From Streptomyces sp. SolWspMP-5a-2 (lineage in GTDB: Bacteria > Actinomycetota > Actinomycetes > Streptomycetales > Streptomycetaceae): a stretch of 62,306 nt of DNA. The notes under the pieces were generated by a model. It worked only from the letters and a program-made list of their open reading frames with translations, searched no databases and was not told where the DNA came from. Of the stretch, positions 1-9,942 are shown piece after piece. A program made the translations under genes and the position numbers. The stretch lies in the NCBI RefSeq assembly GCF_900091845.1, contig NZ_FMCI01000317.1, forward strand, positions 1 through 62,306, given 5' to 3'. Within the stretch, counting starts at the first letter, position 1; each line of letters starts with the position of its first letter.

Positions 1-263
1 CGGTCGGCCTCGGCGCGGTCGGCGGCGGTGCGCTTGACCGGGCGCGCGGGGCGTTCGCCGGGCGGGCAGGCGGCTATCTCGCTGCCGTCCACCGGGTTGA
101 CGGTGAGCAGGTGCTCGCCCGCGATCAGCCGGGTGGTGCGGGCCGGTGCGGGCGACGGCGAGGCGAAGTCGGTGGTGAGGGGTTCCCTGGGCGGGCGCGG
201 GCGCGGCATGGCGCCGTCGCCGTCCTGGCCGTACTCCTCGGGTTCCCGGTCGATCGGGTCCAT
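1..263 (-). CDS. Partial unknown protein, N-terminus only
   Basis: About 87 codons lie in the window and the gene runs off its left edge. The ATG at 263-261 is preceded on the minus strand by a G-rich stretch (GGGGGG) at ribosome-binding distance. The protein begins MDPIDREPEEYGQDGDG, an acidic hydrophilic start, followed by a Pro/Arg-rich segment and then LIAGEHLLTVNPVDGSEIA, which looks like the beginning of a folded domain. There is no signal peptide or membrane segment in the visible part. Third codon positions are strongly G/C, supporting real coding. I do not recognise the family from this fragment and assign no function. Confidence 0.6.
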   Translation of the reverse strand, partial: MDPIDREPEEYGQDGDGAMPRPRPPREPLTTDFASPSPAPARTTRLIAGEHLLTVNPVDGSEIAACPPGERPARPVKRTAADRAEAD

Positions 264-487
264 AGGTCCAAGCCCCCCAAAAGCGTCGTGTGCGGAAGTC
301 CCTCCCGGCCTTGCTGCACACTGCGCTGTCGCTTCTGGTCCGGGCCCGCTCACGGGGTTGTGGGCAGCGGGCGCCCCGAACCCTAGACCGTGTTCAGTAT
401 CCACGACAGCCCGGGGTGCCGTACCGCCCGAGACGTCACGGTCTCAGCGGGATTGGGCACGACGTGACGTTTCGCCGGGGTGCGGGG

Positions 488-811
488 TCAGACGCGGGGC
501 AGCGACTCCAGGCCGATGCCGCCCTCGATGGCGAGGATGCGGTGCAGCCGGGTGGCCACCAGCAGGCGCTGCATCTGCGGGGGTACGTCGCGCAGCACCA
601 GGCGCCGGCCGCACCGGCCGGCGCGGCGGTGGACGCCCATGATCACCCCGAGCCCGGTGGCGTCCCACGAGTCGAGTTCGGACAGGTCCAGGACCAGGTC
701 GCCGACTCCGTCGTCGACGGCCGTGTGCAGGACCGTACGGGCGTCCGCCGCGCTGCGGACGTCGAGGCGGCCCCCGACGACCAGCTCGACGTGGTCGCCC
801 CTGATGTGCAT
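488..811 (-). CDS. STAS-domain anti-sigma-factor-antagonist-like protein
   Basis: This is a 107-aa single STAS domain of the SpoIIAA/RsbV/BldG type, proteins that bind anti-sigma kinases in partner-switching cascades. The start is the ATG at 811 because GGGAG lies five bases upstream; two upstream in-frame starts (844, 889) have no ribosome-binding site. Visible features are the N-terminal strands (HVELVVGGRLDV), the central LVLDLSELDSWDATGLGVIMG loop-helix region and a C-terminal strand. The loop where antagonists are normally phosphorylated (D-S-[S/T]-G) reads D50-A51-T52-G53, so the usual serine is alanine and only Thr52 remains. The gene stands alone between the partial gene and the dehydrogenase. 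No anti-sigma kinase lies beside it, so its partner is unknown. Confidence 0.85.
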   Translation of the reverse strand: MHIRGDHVELVVGGRLDVRSAADARTVLHTAVDDGVGDLVLDLSELDSWDATGLGVIMGVHRRAGRCGRRLVLRDVPPQMQRLLVATRLHRILAIEGGIGLESLPRV

Positions 812-1006
812 ATGCGCTCCCGTGGATGCGGTGGCGTACTCCATGGCGGTGACTGTGACTGTGCAACGTCTGACTGCTTCCGCGGCCAACTGGTTGCCGT
901 CTGTAAGCGAACCGATACCGAATTCACCCCTGCGGGTGATGCTTTCGGGGAGTGTGCGGTTTCCCGGCGGTCCGTACCGGCGCGCCGGTACGTCCGCGCC
1001 GGTCGT

Positions 1007-1855
1007 TCAGTACGTGTAGAAGCCCTGCCCGCTCTTGCGGCCGATGTCACCGGCGTCAACCATCCGGCGCATCAGCTCGGGCGGCGCGAACTTCTCGTCC
1101 TGGGACTCGGCGTAGATGTTGCCCGCCGCGTGCAGCAGGATGTCGACGCCGGTGAGGTCGGCCGTGGCCAGCGGGCCCATCGCGTGGCCGAAGCCGAGCC
1201 TGCAGGCGAGGTCGATGTCCTCGGCGGTGGCGACGCCCGACTCGTGGAGCTTGACGGCCTCGACGACGAGCGCCGAGATGAGACGGGTCGTCACGAACCC
1301 GGCGACGTCGCGGTTGACGACGATGCAGGTCTTGCCCGTCGACTCGGCGAACTCCCGTGCGGTGGCCAGGGTCCGGTCGCTGGTCTTGTAGCCGCGCACC
1401 AGCTCGACGAGCTGCATCATCGGCACCGGCGAGAAGAAGTGCACCCCCACGACCCGCTCCGGGTGCGCGGTGGCCGCCGCGATCTTGGTGATGGGGATCG
1501 CGGAGGTGTTGGAGGCCAGCACGGCGTCCTCGCGCACGAGGGTGTCGAGCGCGCGGAAGATCTCGTGCTTGACCTCCAGCTTCTCGAACACGGCCTCGAC
1601 CACGAGGTCGGCGTCCGCGACCGCGTCCAGGTCGGTGGTGGTGGTGATGCGGGCGAGGGCGGCGTCGGCGTCGTGCGCCTCCATCCGGCCCTTGGCCACG
1701 AACTTGTCGTAGGAGGCCTTGATGCCGTCGGTGCCGCGCTTCAGCGCCTCGTCGGTGACATCGCGCAGCACGACGTCCCAACCGGCCTGGGCGGACACCT
1801 GGGCGATCCCGGACCCCATGAGTCCGGCGCCGATGACGGCAAGCTTCCGTGCCAC
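1007..1855 (-). CDS. 3-hydroxybutyryl-CoA dehydrogenase family protein
   Basis: A 282-aa cytosolic NAD(P)-dependent 3-hydroxyacyl-CoA dehydrogenase that interconverts acetoacetyl-CoA-type and 3-hydroxybutyryl-CoA-type thioesters in short-chain fatty acid or butanoate/PHB metabolism. The N-terminal Rossmann motif GAGLMGSG starts near residue 8, the catalytic-histidine block is GVHFFSPVPMMQLVE, and the C-terminal helical dimerisation domain ends DIGRKSGQGFYTY, typical of the family. Length matches the usual 280-290 aa. The GTG at 1855 was chosen because GGGGAG lies seven bases upstream and the Rossmann strand begins immediately after it; the longer frame to 1975 adds an implausible hydrophilic tail. 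It is monocistronic here, so the exact physiological substrate cannot be read from context. Confidence 0.92.
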   Translation of the reverse strand: MARKLAVIGAGLMGSGIAQVSAQAGWDVVLRDVTDEALKRGTDGIKASYDKFVAKGRMEAHDADAALARITTTTDLDAVADADLVVEAVFEKLEVKHEIFRALDTLVREDAVLASNTSAIPITKIAAATAHPERVVGVHFFSPVPMMQLVELVRGYKTSDRTLATAREFAESTGKTCIVVNRDVAGFVTTRLISALVVEAVKLHESGVATAEDIDLACRLGFGHAMGPLATADLTGVDILLHAAGNIYAESQDEKFAPPELMRRMVDAGDIGRKSGQGFYTY

Positions 1856-2097
1856 TGTGCGACTCCCCTTTGAAACGCGCTGCACGCTGACGGTACGGCT
1901 GTCTTCGGATATCTCTCCTGCCGCGGACCCTAGCGTCCATGACGTCCTGTGTGACCGGTTAGTAACGCGCGTCACGTCTCAACTGGCGGACATCACACCG
2001 ACGTGGTCCACCGGGCGCCCCGGACGGCGTAGTTGACGGGACGTCGGCGTTGGGCCGCCCGGCGGACACGGCCCCGCACCGGCGGCCGGGCCCTCAC

Positions 2098-2103
2098 TAC
2101 GCT
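2098..2103 (+). promoter_or_regulatory. Candidate -10 hexamer for a leaderless transcript
   Basis: TACGCT sits six bases before the ATG at 2110, and there is no ribosome-binding site in between. A -10 element at this spacing puts the transcription start on or next to the A of the ATG. No convincing -35 is visible. The same arrangement recurs before several other genes in the window. Confidence 0.4.
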
Positions 2104-2109
2104 GGCCGC

Positions 2110-2682
2110 ATGGTCAATCTGACGCGCATCTACACCAGGACCGGCGACCAGGGCACCACGGCGCTCGGGGACATGAGCCGGGTCCCGAAGACCGACCCGC
2201 GGATCGCGGCGTACGCCGACGCCAACGAGGCCAACGCGGCGATCGGCACCGCCGTCGCCCTGGGCCGCCCCGCCGAGGACGTCACCGCCGTCCTCACCCG
2301 GGTGCAGAACGACCTGTTCGACGTCGGCGCCGACCTGTGCACCCCGGTCGTCGCGGAGCCCGAGTACCCGCCGCTGCGCGTCGAGCAGTTCTACATCGAC
2401 CGGCTGGAGGCGGACTGCGACCGCTTCAACGAGGAGCTGGAGAAGCTCCGTTCGTTCATCCTGCCCGGCGGCACCCCGGCCGCGGCCCTGATCCACCAGG
2501 CGTGCACGGTCGTCCGCCGGGCCGAACGCTCCACCTGGACGGCCCTGGAGACGCACGGCGAGACGATGAACCCGCTCACCGCGACCTATCTGAACCGGCT
2601 GTCGGACCTGCTGTTCATCCTGGCCCGCACGGCGAACAAGGAGGCCGGGGACGTGCTGTGGGTGCCGGGCGGCGAGCGCTGA
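2110..2682 (+). CDS. Cob(I)yrinic acid a,c-diamide adenosyltransferase (PduO/MMAB type)
   Basis: A 190-aa adenosyltransferase that transfers the 5'-deoxyadenosyl group of ATP to cob(I)alamin, making coenzyme B12 for enzymes such as methylmalonyl-CoA mutase. The N-terminal ATP-binding signature YTRTGDQGTTALGD (residues 8-21) is diagnostic of the PduO trimeric class. The C-terminal block WTALETHGETMNPLTATYLNRLSDLLFILAR has the conserved NRLSDLLF segment near the cobalamin site. Length is normal. The ATG at 2110 directly precedes the conserved N-terminus, and the 20-codon upstream extension looks non-coding. It is a single gene on the plus strand, divergent from the acyl-CoA dehydrogenase gene, possibly transcribed without a leader. 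Confidence 0.95.
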   Translation: MVNLTRIYTRTGDQGTTALGDMSRVPKTDPRIAAYADANEANAAIGTAVALGRPAEDVTAVLTRVQNDLFDVGADLCTPVVAEPEYPPLRVEQFYIDRLEADCDRFNEELEKLRSFILPGGTPAAALIHQACTVVRRAERSTWTALETHGETMNPLTATYLNRLSDLLFILARTANKEAGDVLWVPGGER

Positions 2683-2807
2683 CCGCCCACGGGGGCGCGG
2701 CAGGTGTCATCGGGGCGCGGGCGGGGCATGACCCGGCCTGACGGCGGGGGCGGGTCCAAACGGGCCCGGCCGTAGGCGAGTTGGGGAACGACCCGAACCT
2801 CTCGGGT

Positions 2808-2851
2808 AGTGGTCCAGACCTATTGACCTATGGTCCAGACCTTTCTATTCT
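2808..2851 (+). promoter_or_regulatory. Chitinase promoter with paired 12-bp direct repeats (DasR/ChiR-type control region)
   Basis: Two perfect copies of TGGTCCAGACCT lie at 2810-2821 and 2831-2842. Between and after them are a -35 TTGACC (2823-2828) and a -10 TATTCT (2846-2851) with 17-bp spacing. Paired 12-bp repeats flanking the -35 are the known signature of Streptomyces chitinase promoters. Each copy is also close to the DasR site AGTGGTCTAGACCACT: the first, 2808-2823, matches 13 of 16 positions. This implies chitin/N-acetylglucosamine-responsive control. Confidence 0.88.
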
Positions 2852-2915
2852 CGCGGCACCGTGGGCGCGAAGGCTCAGTCGCGCCCCCAACCCCCTTTCA
2901 CCGAGGGAGGCGCGC

Positions 2916-4739
<1,824 letters not shown>

Positions 4740-4787
4740 GCGGACCGCTCCGGACGGCACTCCGCCCGGTCGGCAGGTGAACCGCGG

Positions 4788-5234
4788 CTATGCCACGTTC
4801 ACCCGCTGGCCGGGCGGAGCCGCTTCGAGCCAGGCGAGGAAACCGGTGAGGGCGTCCTCGCCCATCGCGAGTTCCAGGCGGGTGCCCCGATGCAGACAGG
4901 TGAGGACGACGGCGTCGGAGAGCAGCGCCAGTTCCTCCTCCCCCTCGGGCAACCGGCGGCCGGCGACCTCGATCGCCGCGCGCTCCAGCACCCGGCGCGG
5001 CCGGTAGGCGTAGGAGAAGACCCGGTACCACTCGATCCGGTCCCCGCTGTAGCGGGCGACCCCGTAGCTCCAGCCCTTGCCGCTGGTGTCGGGTTTCTCG
5101 GGCACGTCCCAGCGCAGCGAACAGTCGAAGGTGCCACCGGAGCGCTGGATGAGTCTGCGGCGCAGGCCGAAGACGAACAGCCCCACCACCACGACGGCGA
5201 CGACGGTTCCGCACACAGTCAGAGCGAGGACCAT
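4788..5234 (-). CDS. DUF2550 membrane protein encoded after the ATP synthase operon
   Basis: A 148-aa protein with one N-terminal transmembrane helix (about residues 2-22, VLALTVCGTVVAVVVVGLFVFGL), an RRRLIQR positive patch on the cytoplasmic side and a soluble domain beginning GGTFDCSLRWDVPE. This is the actinobacterial DUF2550 family, which sits just after atpC in Streptomyces and Mycobacterium; its function is unknown. The ATG at 5234 is preferred because GAGGAGG lies nine bases upstream; an in-frame GTG two codons earlier is only three bases from it. The atp terminator hairpin lies between it and atpC, so it probably has its own promoter. It is convergent with the chitinase gene. Confidence 0.88.
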   Translation of the reverse strand: MVLALTVCGTVVAVVVVGLFVFGLRRRLIQRSGGTFDCSLRWDVPEKPDTSGKGWSYGVARYSGDRIEWYRVFSYAYRPRRVLERAAIEVAGRRLPEGEEELALLSDAVVLTCLHRGTRLELAMGEDALTGFLAWLEAAPPGQRVNVA

Positions 5235-5301
5235 CGGCACCGACCTCCTCGTCTCCTAGGTACCCGTGCGGGTAACGGAAAGGAAAAACATCCAGATCTG
5301 C

Positions 5302-5349
5302 CTCAGCCGCGGTCGGCTCCGGATGGCTCCGGTGCCGACCGCGGCTGAG
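5302..5349 (-). terminator. ATP synthase operon terminator
   Basis: A perfect 16-bp inverted repeat (arms 5302-5317 and 5334-5349, 16-nt loop) lies 25 bases beyond the atpC stop. Reading on the minus strand, a T-rich stretch (GTTTTTCCTTT) follows about ten bases later. It would end the nine-gene atp transcript before the DUF2550 gene. Confidence 0.8.
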
Positions 5350-5374
5350 TGACGTCATCACATGGTGCGCTGGT

Positions 5375-5746
5375 TCAACGCGCCGCCGCACGCAGTCGTA
5401 CGTCGGCGCGACGCTCGGCGGTGGCGTCGCCCTCGGTCTTCGCACGCTCCAGCTCGCGCTCGGCGCGCTGGACGTCGATCTCGTCGGACAGCTCGGCGAC
5501 CTCGGCCAGCAACGACAGCTTGTCGTCGGCGAACGAGATGAAACCGCCGTGCACCGCGGCGACGACCGTGCCACCGTCACTCGTACGGATGGTCACCGGG
5601 CCCGACTCCAGCACACCGAGCAGCGGCTGGTGACCGGGCATGACGCCGATGTCGCCGGACGTGGTGCGCGCGACGACCAGGGTGGCCTCGCCGGACCAGA
5701 CCTCTCGGTCGGCCGCGACCAGCGCGACGTGCAGCTCAGCAGCCAT
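5375..5746 (-). CDS. atpC: F1Fo ATP synthase subunit epsilon
   Basis: A 123-aa epsilon subunit, the central-stalk component that connects gamma to the c-ring and can restrain ATP hydrolysis. The N-terminal beta-sandwich (AELHVALVAADREVWSGEA, then the GDIGVMPGHQPLLGVLESG block) is typical. The C-terminal part, FADDKLSLLAEVAELSDEIDVQRAERELERAK, forms the helical hairpin. Length is normal for high-GC Gram-positives. It is the last gene of the operon, 106 bp after atpD, a larger gap than elsewhere in the operon and one that contains a hairpin. Confidence 0.97.
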   Translation of the reverse strand: MAAELHVALVAADREVWSGEATLVVARTTSGDIGVMPGHQPLLGVLESGPVTIRTSDGGTVVAAVHGGFISFADDKLSLLAEVAELSDEIDVQRAERELERAKTEGDATAERRADVRLRAAAR

Positions 5747-5765
5747 GAGTGGCTCCTCGGGTCAC

Positions 5766-5785
5766 CACCCGGCGTCTGCCGGGTG
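5766..5785 (-). other. Hairpin in the atpD-atpC spacer
   Basis: An 8-bp perfect stem (CACCCGGC / GCCGGGTG) with a 4-nt loop lies between atpD and atpC, just upstream of the atpC start. No T-run follows. It may partly terminate, stabilise or mark processing of the operon mRNA. The gap also carries the palindrome CCCTCGACGAGCTCAGGG (5834-5851) abutting the atpD stop. Confidence 0.5.
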
Positions 5786-5852
5786 TTGGTTACAAGTCTA
5801 GTGGGCGTGGCAGAGGGGCGGGACGCGCCCGCCCCCTCGACGAGCTCAGGGC

Positions 5853-7289
5853 TCAGGAGACGCCCAGCTCCTTGGCGTTGGCCTTGAGGTCCTCGATGCC
5901 ACCGCACATGAAGAACGCCTGCTCCGGGAAGTGGTCGTACTCGCCGTCGATGATCGCGTTGAAGGCCGTGATCGACTCGTCCAGCGGGACGTCCGACCCG
6001 TCGACGCCGGTGAACTGCTTGGCGACGTGGGTGTTCTGGGACAGGAAGCGCTCCACGCGACGGGCACGGTGGACGACGAGCTTGTCCTCTTCGCCCAGCT
6101 CGTCGATACCGAGGATCGCGATGATGTCCTGGAGGTCCTTGTACTTCTGCAGGACCGTCTTGACGCGCATGGCGGCGTCGTAGTGCTCCTGCGCGATGTA
6201 GCGCGGGTCCAGGATCCGGGACGTGGAGTCCAGCGGGTCCACGGCCGGGTAGATGCCCTTCTCGGAGATCGGACGGGAGAGCACCGTCGTCGCGTCGAGG
6301 TGGGCGAAGGTGGTGGCCGGGGCCGGGTCGGTCAGGTCGTCCGCGGGGACGTAGATCGCCTGCATCGAGGTGATCGAGTGACCGCGGGTCGAGGTGATGC
6401 GCTCCTGGAGGAGACCCATCTCGTCGGCCAGGTTCGGCTGGTAGCCCACCGCGGAGGGCATACGGCCGAGCAGGGTCGAGACCTCGGAACCGGCCTGCGT
6501 GAAGCGGAAGATGTTGTCGATGAAGAACAGCACGTCCTGCTTCTGGACGTCACGGAAGTACTCGGCCATGGTGAGGCCGGCCAGCGCGACGCGCAGACGG
6601 GTGCCCGGCGGCTCGTCCATCTGACCGAAGACCAGGGCGGTCTTGTCGATGACGCCCGACTCGGACATCTCCTCGATGAGGTCGTTGCCCTCACGGGTGC
6701 GCTCGCCGACACCGGCGAACACGGAGACACCGTCGTGGTTGTTGGCGACGCGGTAGATCATCTCCTGGATGAGCACCGTCTTGCCGACACCGGCACCACC
6801 GAACAGACCGATCTTGCCGCCCTTGACGTACGGGGTCAGCAGGTCGATGACCTTGACGCCGGTCTCGAACATCTCGGTCTTCGACTCGAGCTCGTCGAAG
6901 TTCGGGGCCTTGCGGTGGATCGGCCAGCGCTCGCCGTCGTACTTCTCGTCGACGTTGAGCACCTCACCCAGGGTGTTGAAGACCTTGCCCTTGGTGAAGT
7001 CGCCGACCGGCACGGCGATGGCGGAGCCCGTGTCGGTCACCGCGGCCTGGCGGACCAGACCGTCGGTCGGCTGCATCGAGATGGTGCGGACCAGGCCGTC
7101 ACCCAGGTGCTGGGCGACCTCCAGGGTCAGCGTCTTCCTCTCGCCGTCCTTCGCCGGGTCGGCGACCTCGACGTGCAGCGCGTTGTAGATGTCCGGCATC
7201 GCGTCGACGGGGAACTCCACGTCGACGACCGGGCCGATGACCCGGGCGACGCGGCCCGTGGCCGTCGCGGTCTCAACAGTGGTGGTCAT
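5853..7289 (-). CDS. atpD: F1Fo ATP synthase subunit beta
   Basis: A 478-aa catalytic subunit of F1, synthesising ATP from ADP and phosphate as the gamma shaft rotates. The N-terminal beta-barrel runs to about residue 85. The P-loop GGAGVGKT is at about 164-171, the catalytic glutamate is in GERTREGND, and the Walker B strand is VLFFIDNIFRF. The DELSEED-equivalent reads DELGEEDK in the C-terminal helical domain. Length is standard. Its ATG (7289) overlaps the last base of the atpG stop region, so the two are probably translationally coupled. No residues look abnormal. Confidence 0.99.
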   Translation of the reverse strand: MTTTVETATATGRVARVIGPVVDVEFPVDAMPDIYNALHVEVADPAKDGERKTLTLEVAQHLGDGLVRTISMQPTDGLVRQAAVTDTGSAIAVPVGDFTKGKVFNTLGEVLNVDEKYDGERWPIHRKAPNFDELESKTEMFETGVKVIDLLTPYVKGGKIGLFGGAGVGKTVLIQEMIYRVANNHDGVSVFAGVGERTREGNDLIEEMSESGVIDKTALVFGQMDEPPGTRLRVALAGLTMAEYFRDVQKQDVLFFIDNIFRFTQAGSEVSTLLGRMPSAVGYQPNLADEMGLLQERITSTRGHSITSMQAIYVPADDLTDPAPATTFAHLDATTVLSRPISEKGIYPAVDPLDSTSRILDPRYIAQEHYDAAMRVKTVLQKYKDLQDIIAILGIDELGEEDKLVVHRARRVERFLSQNTHVAKQFTGVDGSDVPLDESITAFNAIIDGEYDHFPEQAFFMCGGIEDLKANAKELGVS

Positions 7290-8206
7290 TAGCGGTCACT
7301 CCCCGCGGTCGCGTCGGCCAGGGCGCTGGCGCCACCGACGATCTCGCTGATTTCCTGGGTGATTTCGGCCTGGCGGGCCGCGTTGGCAAGACGGGAGAGC
7401 GTCTCGATGAGCTCACCCGCGTTGTCGGTCGCCGACTTCATCGCGCGCCGCGTGGCGGCGTGCTTCGAAGCGGCCGACTGGAGCAGCGCGTTGTAGACGC
7501 GGCTCTCGACGTAGCGCGGCAGCAGGGCGTCGAGGACGTCCTCCGCCGACGGCTCGAAGTCGAACAGCGGGAGGATCTCGCCCTTGGGGGCTGCTTCCTT
7601 CGCCACGTCCTCGAGACTGAGCGGCAGCAGACGGTCATCGAGAGCCGTCTGCGTCATCATCGAGACGAACTCGGTGAAGACGATGTGGATCTCGTCCACA
7701 CCACCGTCCGCCGTGTCCTTCTCGATCGCCTCGATCAGCGGCGCCGCGACCTTCTTGGCGTCCGCGTACGTCGGCTCGTCGGTGAACCCGCTCCACGAAT
7801 CCGCGACCTTGCGCTCACGGAAGTTGTAGTGGGCGAGGCCGCGGCGGCCGACGACGTAGATCTCGACCTCCTTGCCCTCCCGCTCCAGGCGCCCGGTCAG
7901 CTGCTCGGCAGCCTTGATGGCGTTGGAGTTGAAGGCACCGGCGAGACCGCGGTCGCTCGTCAGGAGCAGCACCGCGGACCGCACGACCGTGTCGGCCTGC
8001 GTGGTCAGCGGGTGCTTCGTGTTCGAGCCGGTACCGACCGCCGTCACCGCGCGGGTCAGTTCCTTCGCGTACGGCGTGGAGGCCGCCACCTTGCGCTGCG
8101 CCTTGACGACACGCGAGGCGGCGATCATCTCCATCGCCTTGGTGATCTTCTTGGTCGCGGTGACGGATCGGATGCGACGCTTGTAGACCCGGAGCTGGGC
8201 TCCCAT
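7289..8206 (-). CDS. atpG: F1Fo ATP synthase subunit gamma
   Basis: A 305-aa gamma subunit, the rotating shaft of F1. The N-terminal coiled-coil strand begins GAQLRVYKRRIRSVTATKKITKAMEMIAASR, the diagnostic family start. The C-terminal partner helix is ATRRAMKSATDNAGELIETLSRLANAARQAEITQEISEIVGGA, the other diagnostic block. The Rossmann-like middle domain carries SDRGLAGAFNSN. The protein is slightly longer than the E. coli homologue, as usual in actinobacteria. It lies 21 bp after atpA and touches atpD. Confidence 0.98.
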   Translation of the reverse strand: MGAQLRVYKRRIRSVTATKKITKAMEMIAASRVVKAQRKVAASTPYAKELTRAVTAVGTGSNTKHPLTTQADTVVRSAVLLLTSDRGLAGAFNSNAIKAAEQLTGRLEREGKEVEIYVVGRRGLAHYNFRERKVADSWSGFTDEPTYADAKKVAAPLIEAIEKDTADGGVDEIHIVFTEFVSMMTQTALDDRLLPLSLEDVAKEAAPKGEILPLFDFEPSAEDVLDALLPRYVESRVYNALLQSAASKHAATRRAMKSATDNAGELIETLSRLANAARQAEITQEISEIVGGASALADATAGSDR

Positions 8207-8227
8207 GAGTCAGGTCCCTTCCTTACG

Positions 8228-9817
8228 TCACTTGGCCGCGGCCGGGGCGTCCTCGCCGAGAAGCTGGCCGTCCGAGGTCTCGAACTGCTTCTTGAAGTCG
8301 GCGATCGCGTCGGCAATGGCGGTGAGGGTGTCGTCCGACATCTTGCCGCCCTCGCGGATGGAGGTCATGAGGCCCTGCTCCTTGCGGTGCAGGTACTCCA
8401 GGAGCTCCTTCTCGAAGCGGCGGATGTCGGCGACCGGCACCTCGTCCATCCTGCCGGTGGTGCCGGCCCACACCGAGACGACCTGGTCCTCGGTCGACAT
8501 CGGCTGGTACTGGGCCTGCTTCAGCAGCTCGACCATGCGCTGACCGCGCTCGAGCTGCGACTTCGAGGCCGCGTCCAGGTCGGAACCGAAGGCGGCGAAC
8601 GCCTCCAGCTCACGGAACTGGGCGAGGTCCACGCGCAGTCGGCCGGAGACCTGCTTCATCGCCTTGTGCTGCGCGGAACCACCGACTCGGGAGACGGAGA
8701 TACCGACGTTCAGCGCGGGGCGCTGACCGGCGTTGAAGAGGTCCGACTCCAGGAAGCACTGGCCGTCGGTGATGGAGATGACGTTGGTCGGGATGAACGC
8801 CGAGACGTCGTTGGCCTTCGTCTCGACGATCGGCAGACCGGTCATCGATCCGGCACCCTCGGCGTCGGAGAGCTTGGCGCAGCGCTCCAGCAGACGCGAG
8901 TGCAGGTAGAAGACGTCGCCCGGGTAGGCCTCACGGCCCGGCGGGCGGCGCAGCAGCAGCGACACGGCGCGGTAGGCGTCGGCCTGCTTCGACAGGTCGT
9001 CGAAGATGATCAGGACGTGCTTGCCCTCGTACATCCACTGCTGGCCGATGGCCGAGCCGGTGTACGGCGCGAGGTACTTGAAGCCGGCCGGGTCGGACGC
9101 CGGGGCCGCCACGATCGTCGTGTACTCCAGCGCGCCGTTCTCCTCCAGCGCGCCGCGCACGGACGCGATGGTGGAGCCCTTCTGGCCGATGGCGACGTAG
9201 ATGCAGCGGACCTGCTTGTTCGGGTCGCCGGTGCGCCAGTTGTCCCGCTGGTTGATGATCGTGTCGACGGCCAGGGCGGTCTTGCCGGTCTGGCGGTCGC
9301 CGATGATCAGCTGACGCTGGCCGCGGCCGACCGGGGTCATGGCGTCGACGGCCTTGTAGCCGGTCTCCATCGGCTCGTGCACCGACTTGCGCTGCATGAC
9401 CGTGGGGGCCTGAAGTTCCAGCGCGCGGCGGCCGGACGTCTCGATCTCGCCGAGGCCGTCGATCGGGTTGCCGAGCGGGTCGACGACGCGGCCGAGGTAA
9501 CCCTCGCCGACCGCGACGGAGAGGACCTCACCGGTGCGCTGCACCGGCTGACCCTCCTCGATGCCGCTGAACTCACCGAGGACGATGGCGCCGATCTCGC
9601 GCTCTTCCAGGTTCAGCGCGAGGCCGAGGGTGCCGTCCTCGAACTTCAGCAGTTCGTTGGCCATGGCCGAGGGGAGGCCCTCGACCTTCGCGATGCCGTC
9701 GCCGGCAAGGGTGACCGTACCGACCTCCTCGCGCGAGGCCGCGTCCGGCTTGTACGACTGGACGAAGTCCTCCAGCGCGTCCCGGATCTCCTCCGGCCGG
9801 ATCGTGAGCTCCGCCAT
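8228..9817 (-). CDS. atpA: F1Fo ATP synthase subunit alpha
   Basis: A 529-aa non-catalytic nucleotide-binding subunit of F1. The protein starts MAELTIRPEEIRDALEDFV. The ATG at 9817 is chosen because AAGGAG lies upstream and the 26 codons before it are unlike the family. The P-loop GDRQTGKT is at residues 173-180, and the alpha/beta signature block PALNVGISVSRVGGSAQ occurs near residue 360. Length is normal for actinobacteria. It lies 125 bp downstream of atpH, with a small hairpin in that gap, and 21 bp before atpG. Confidence 0.99.
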   Translation of the reverse strand: MAELTIRPEEIRDALEDFVQSYKPDAASREEVGTVTLAGDGIAKVEGLPSAMANELLKFEDGTLGLALNLEEREIGAIVLGEFSGIEEGQPVQRTGEVLSVAVGEGYLGRVVDPLGNPIDGLGEIETSGRRALELQAPTVMQRKSVHEPMETGYKAVDAMTPVGRGQRQLIIGDRQTGKTALAVDTIINQRDNWRTGDPNKQVRCIYVAIGQKGSTIASVRGALEENGALEYTTIVAAPASDPAGFKYLAPYTGSAIGQQWMYEGKHVLIIFDDLSKQADAYRAVSLLLRRPPGREAYPGDVFYLHSRLLERCAKLSDAEGAGSMTGLPIVETKANDVSAFIPTNVISITDGQCFLESDLFNAGQRPALNVGISVSRVGGSAQHKAMKQVSGRLRVDLAQFRELEAFAAFGSDLDAASKSQLERGQRMVELLKQAQYQPMSTEDQVVSVWAGTTGRMDEVPVADIRRFEKELLEYLHRKEQGLMTSIREGGKMSDDTLTAIADAIADFKKQFETSDGQLLGEDAPAAAK

Positions 9818-9865
9818 CTGGGTTCCCTGCTCTCCTTGTTGGGCCCGAAGTTTCACTTTGGGGGT

Positions 9866-9882
9866 CTGGGGGCGACCCCCAG
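9866..9882 (-). other. Small hairpin in the atpH-atpA spacer
   Basis: CTGGGGG-CGA-CCCCCAG forms a 7-bp stem with a 3-nt loop in the 125-bp gap between atpH and atpA. G-rich hairpins of this look are common in Streptomyces spacers. There is no T-run, so it is more likely a stability or attenuation element than a full terminator. Confidence 0.45.
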
Positions 9883-9942
9883 GATTCTTCTGCACGGCCC
9901 AACCAGGGCCGTAGTGATTCGTACTGCGTATTGAGTTGCTGT

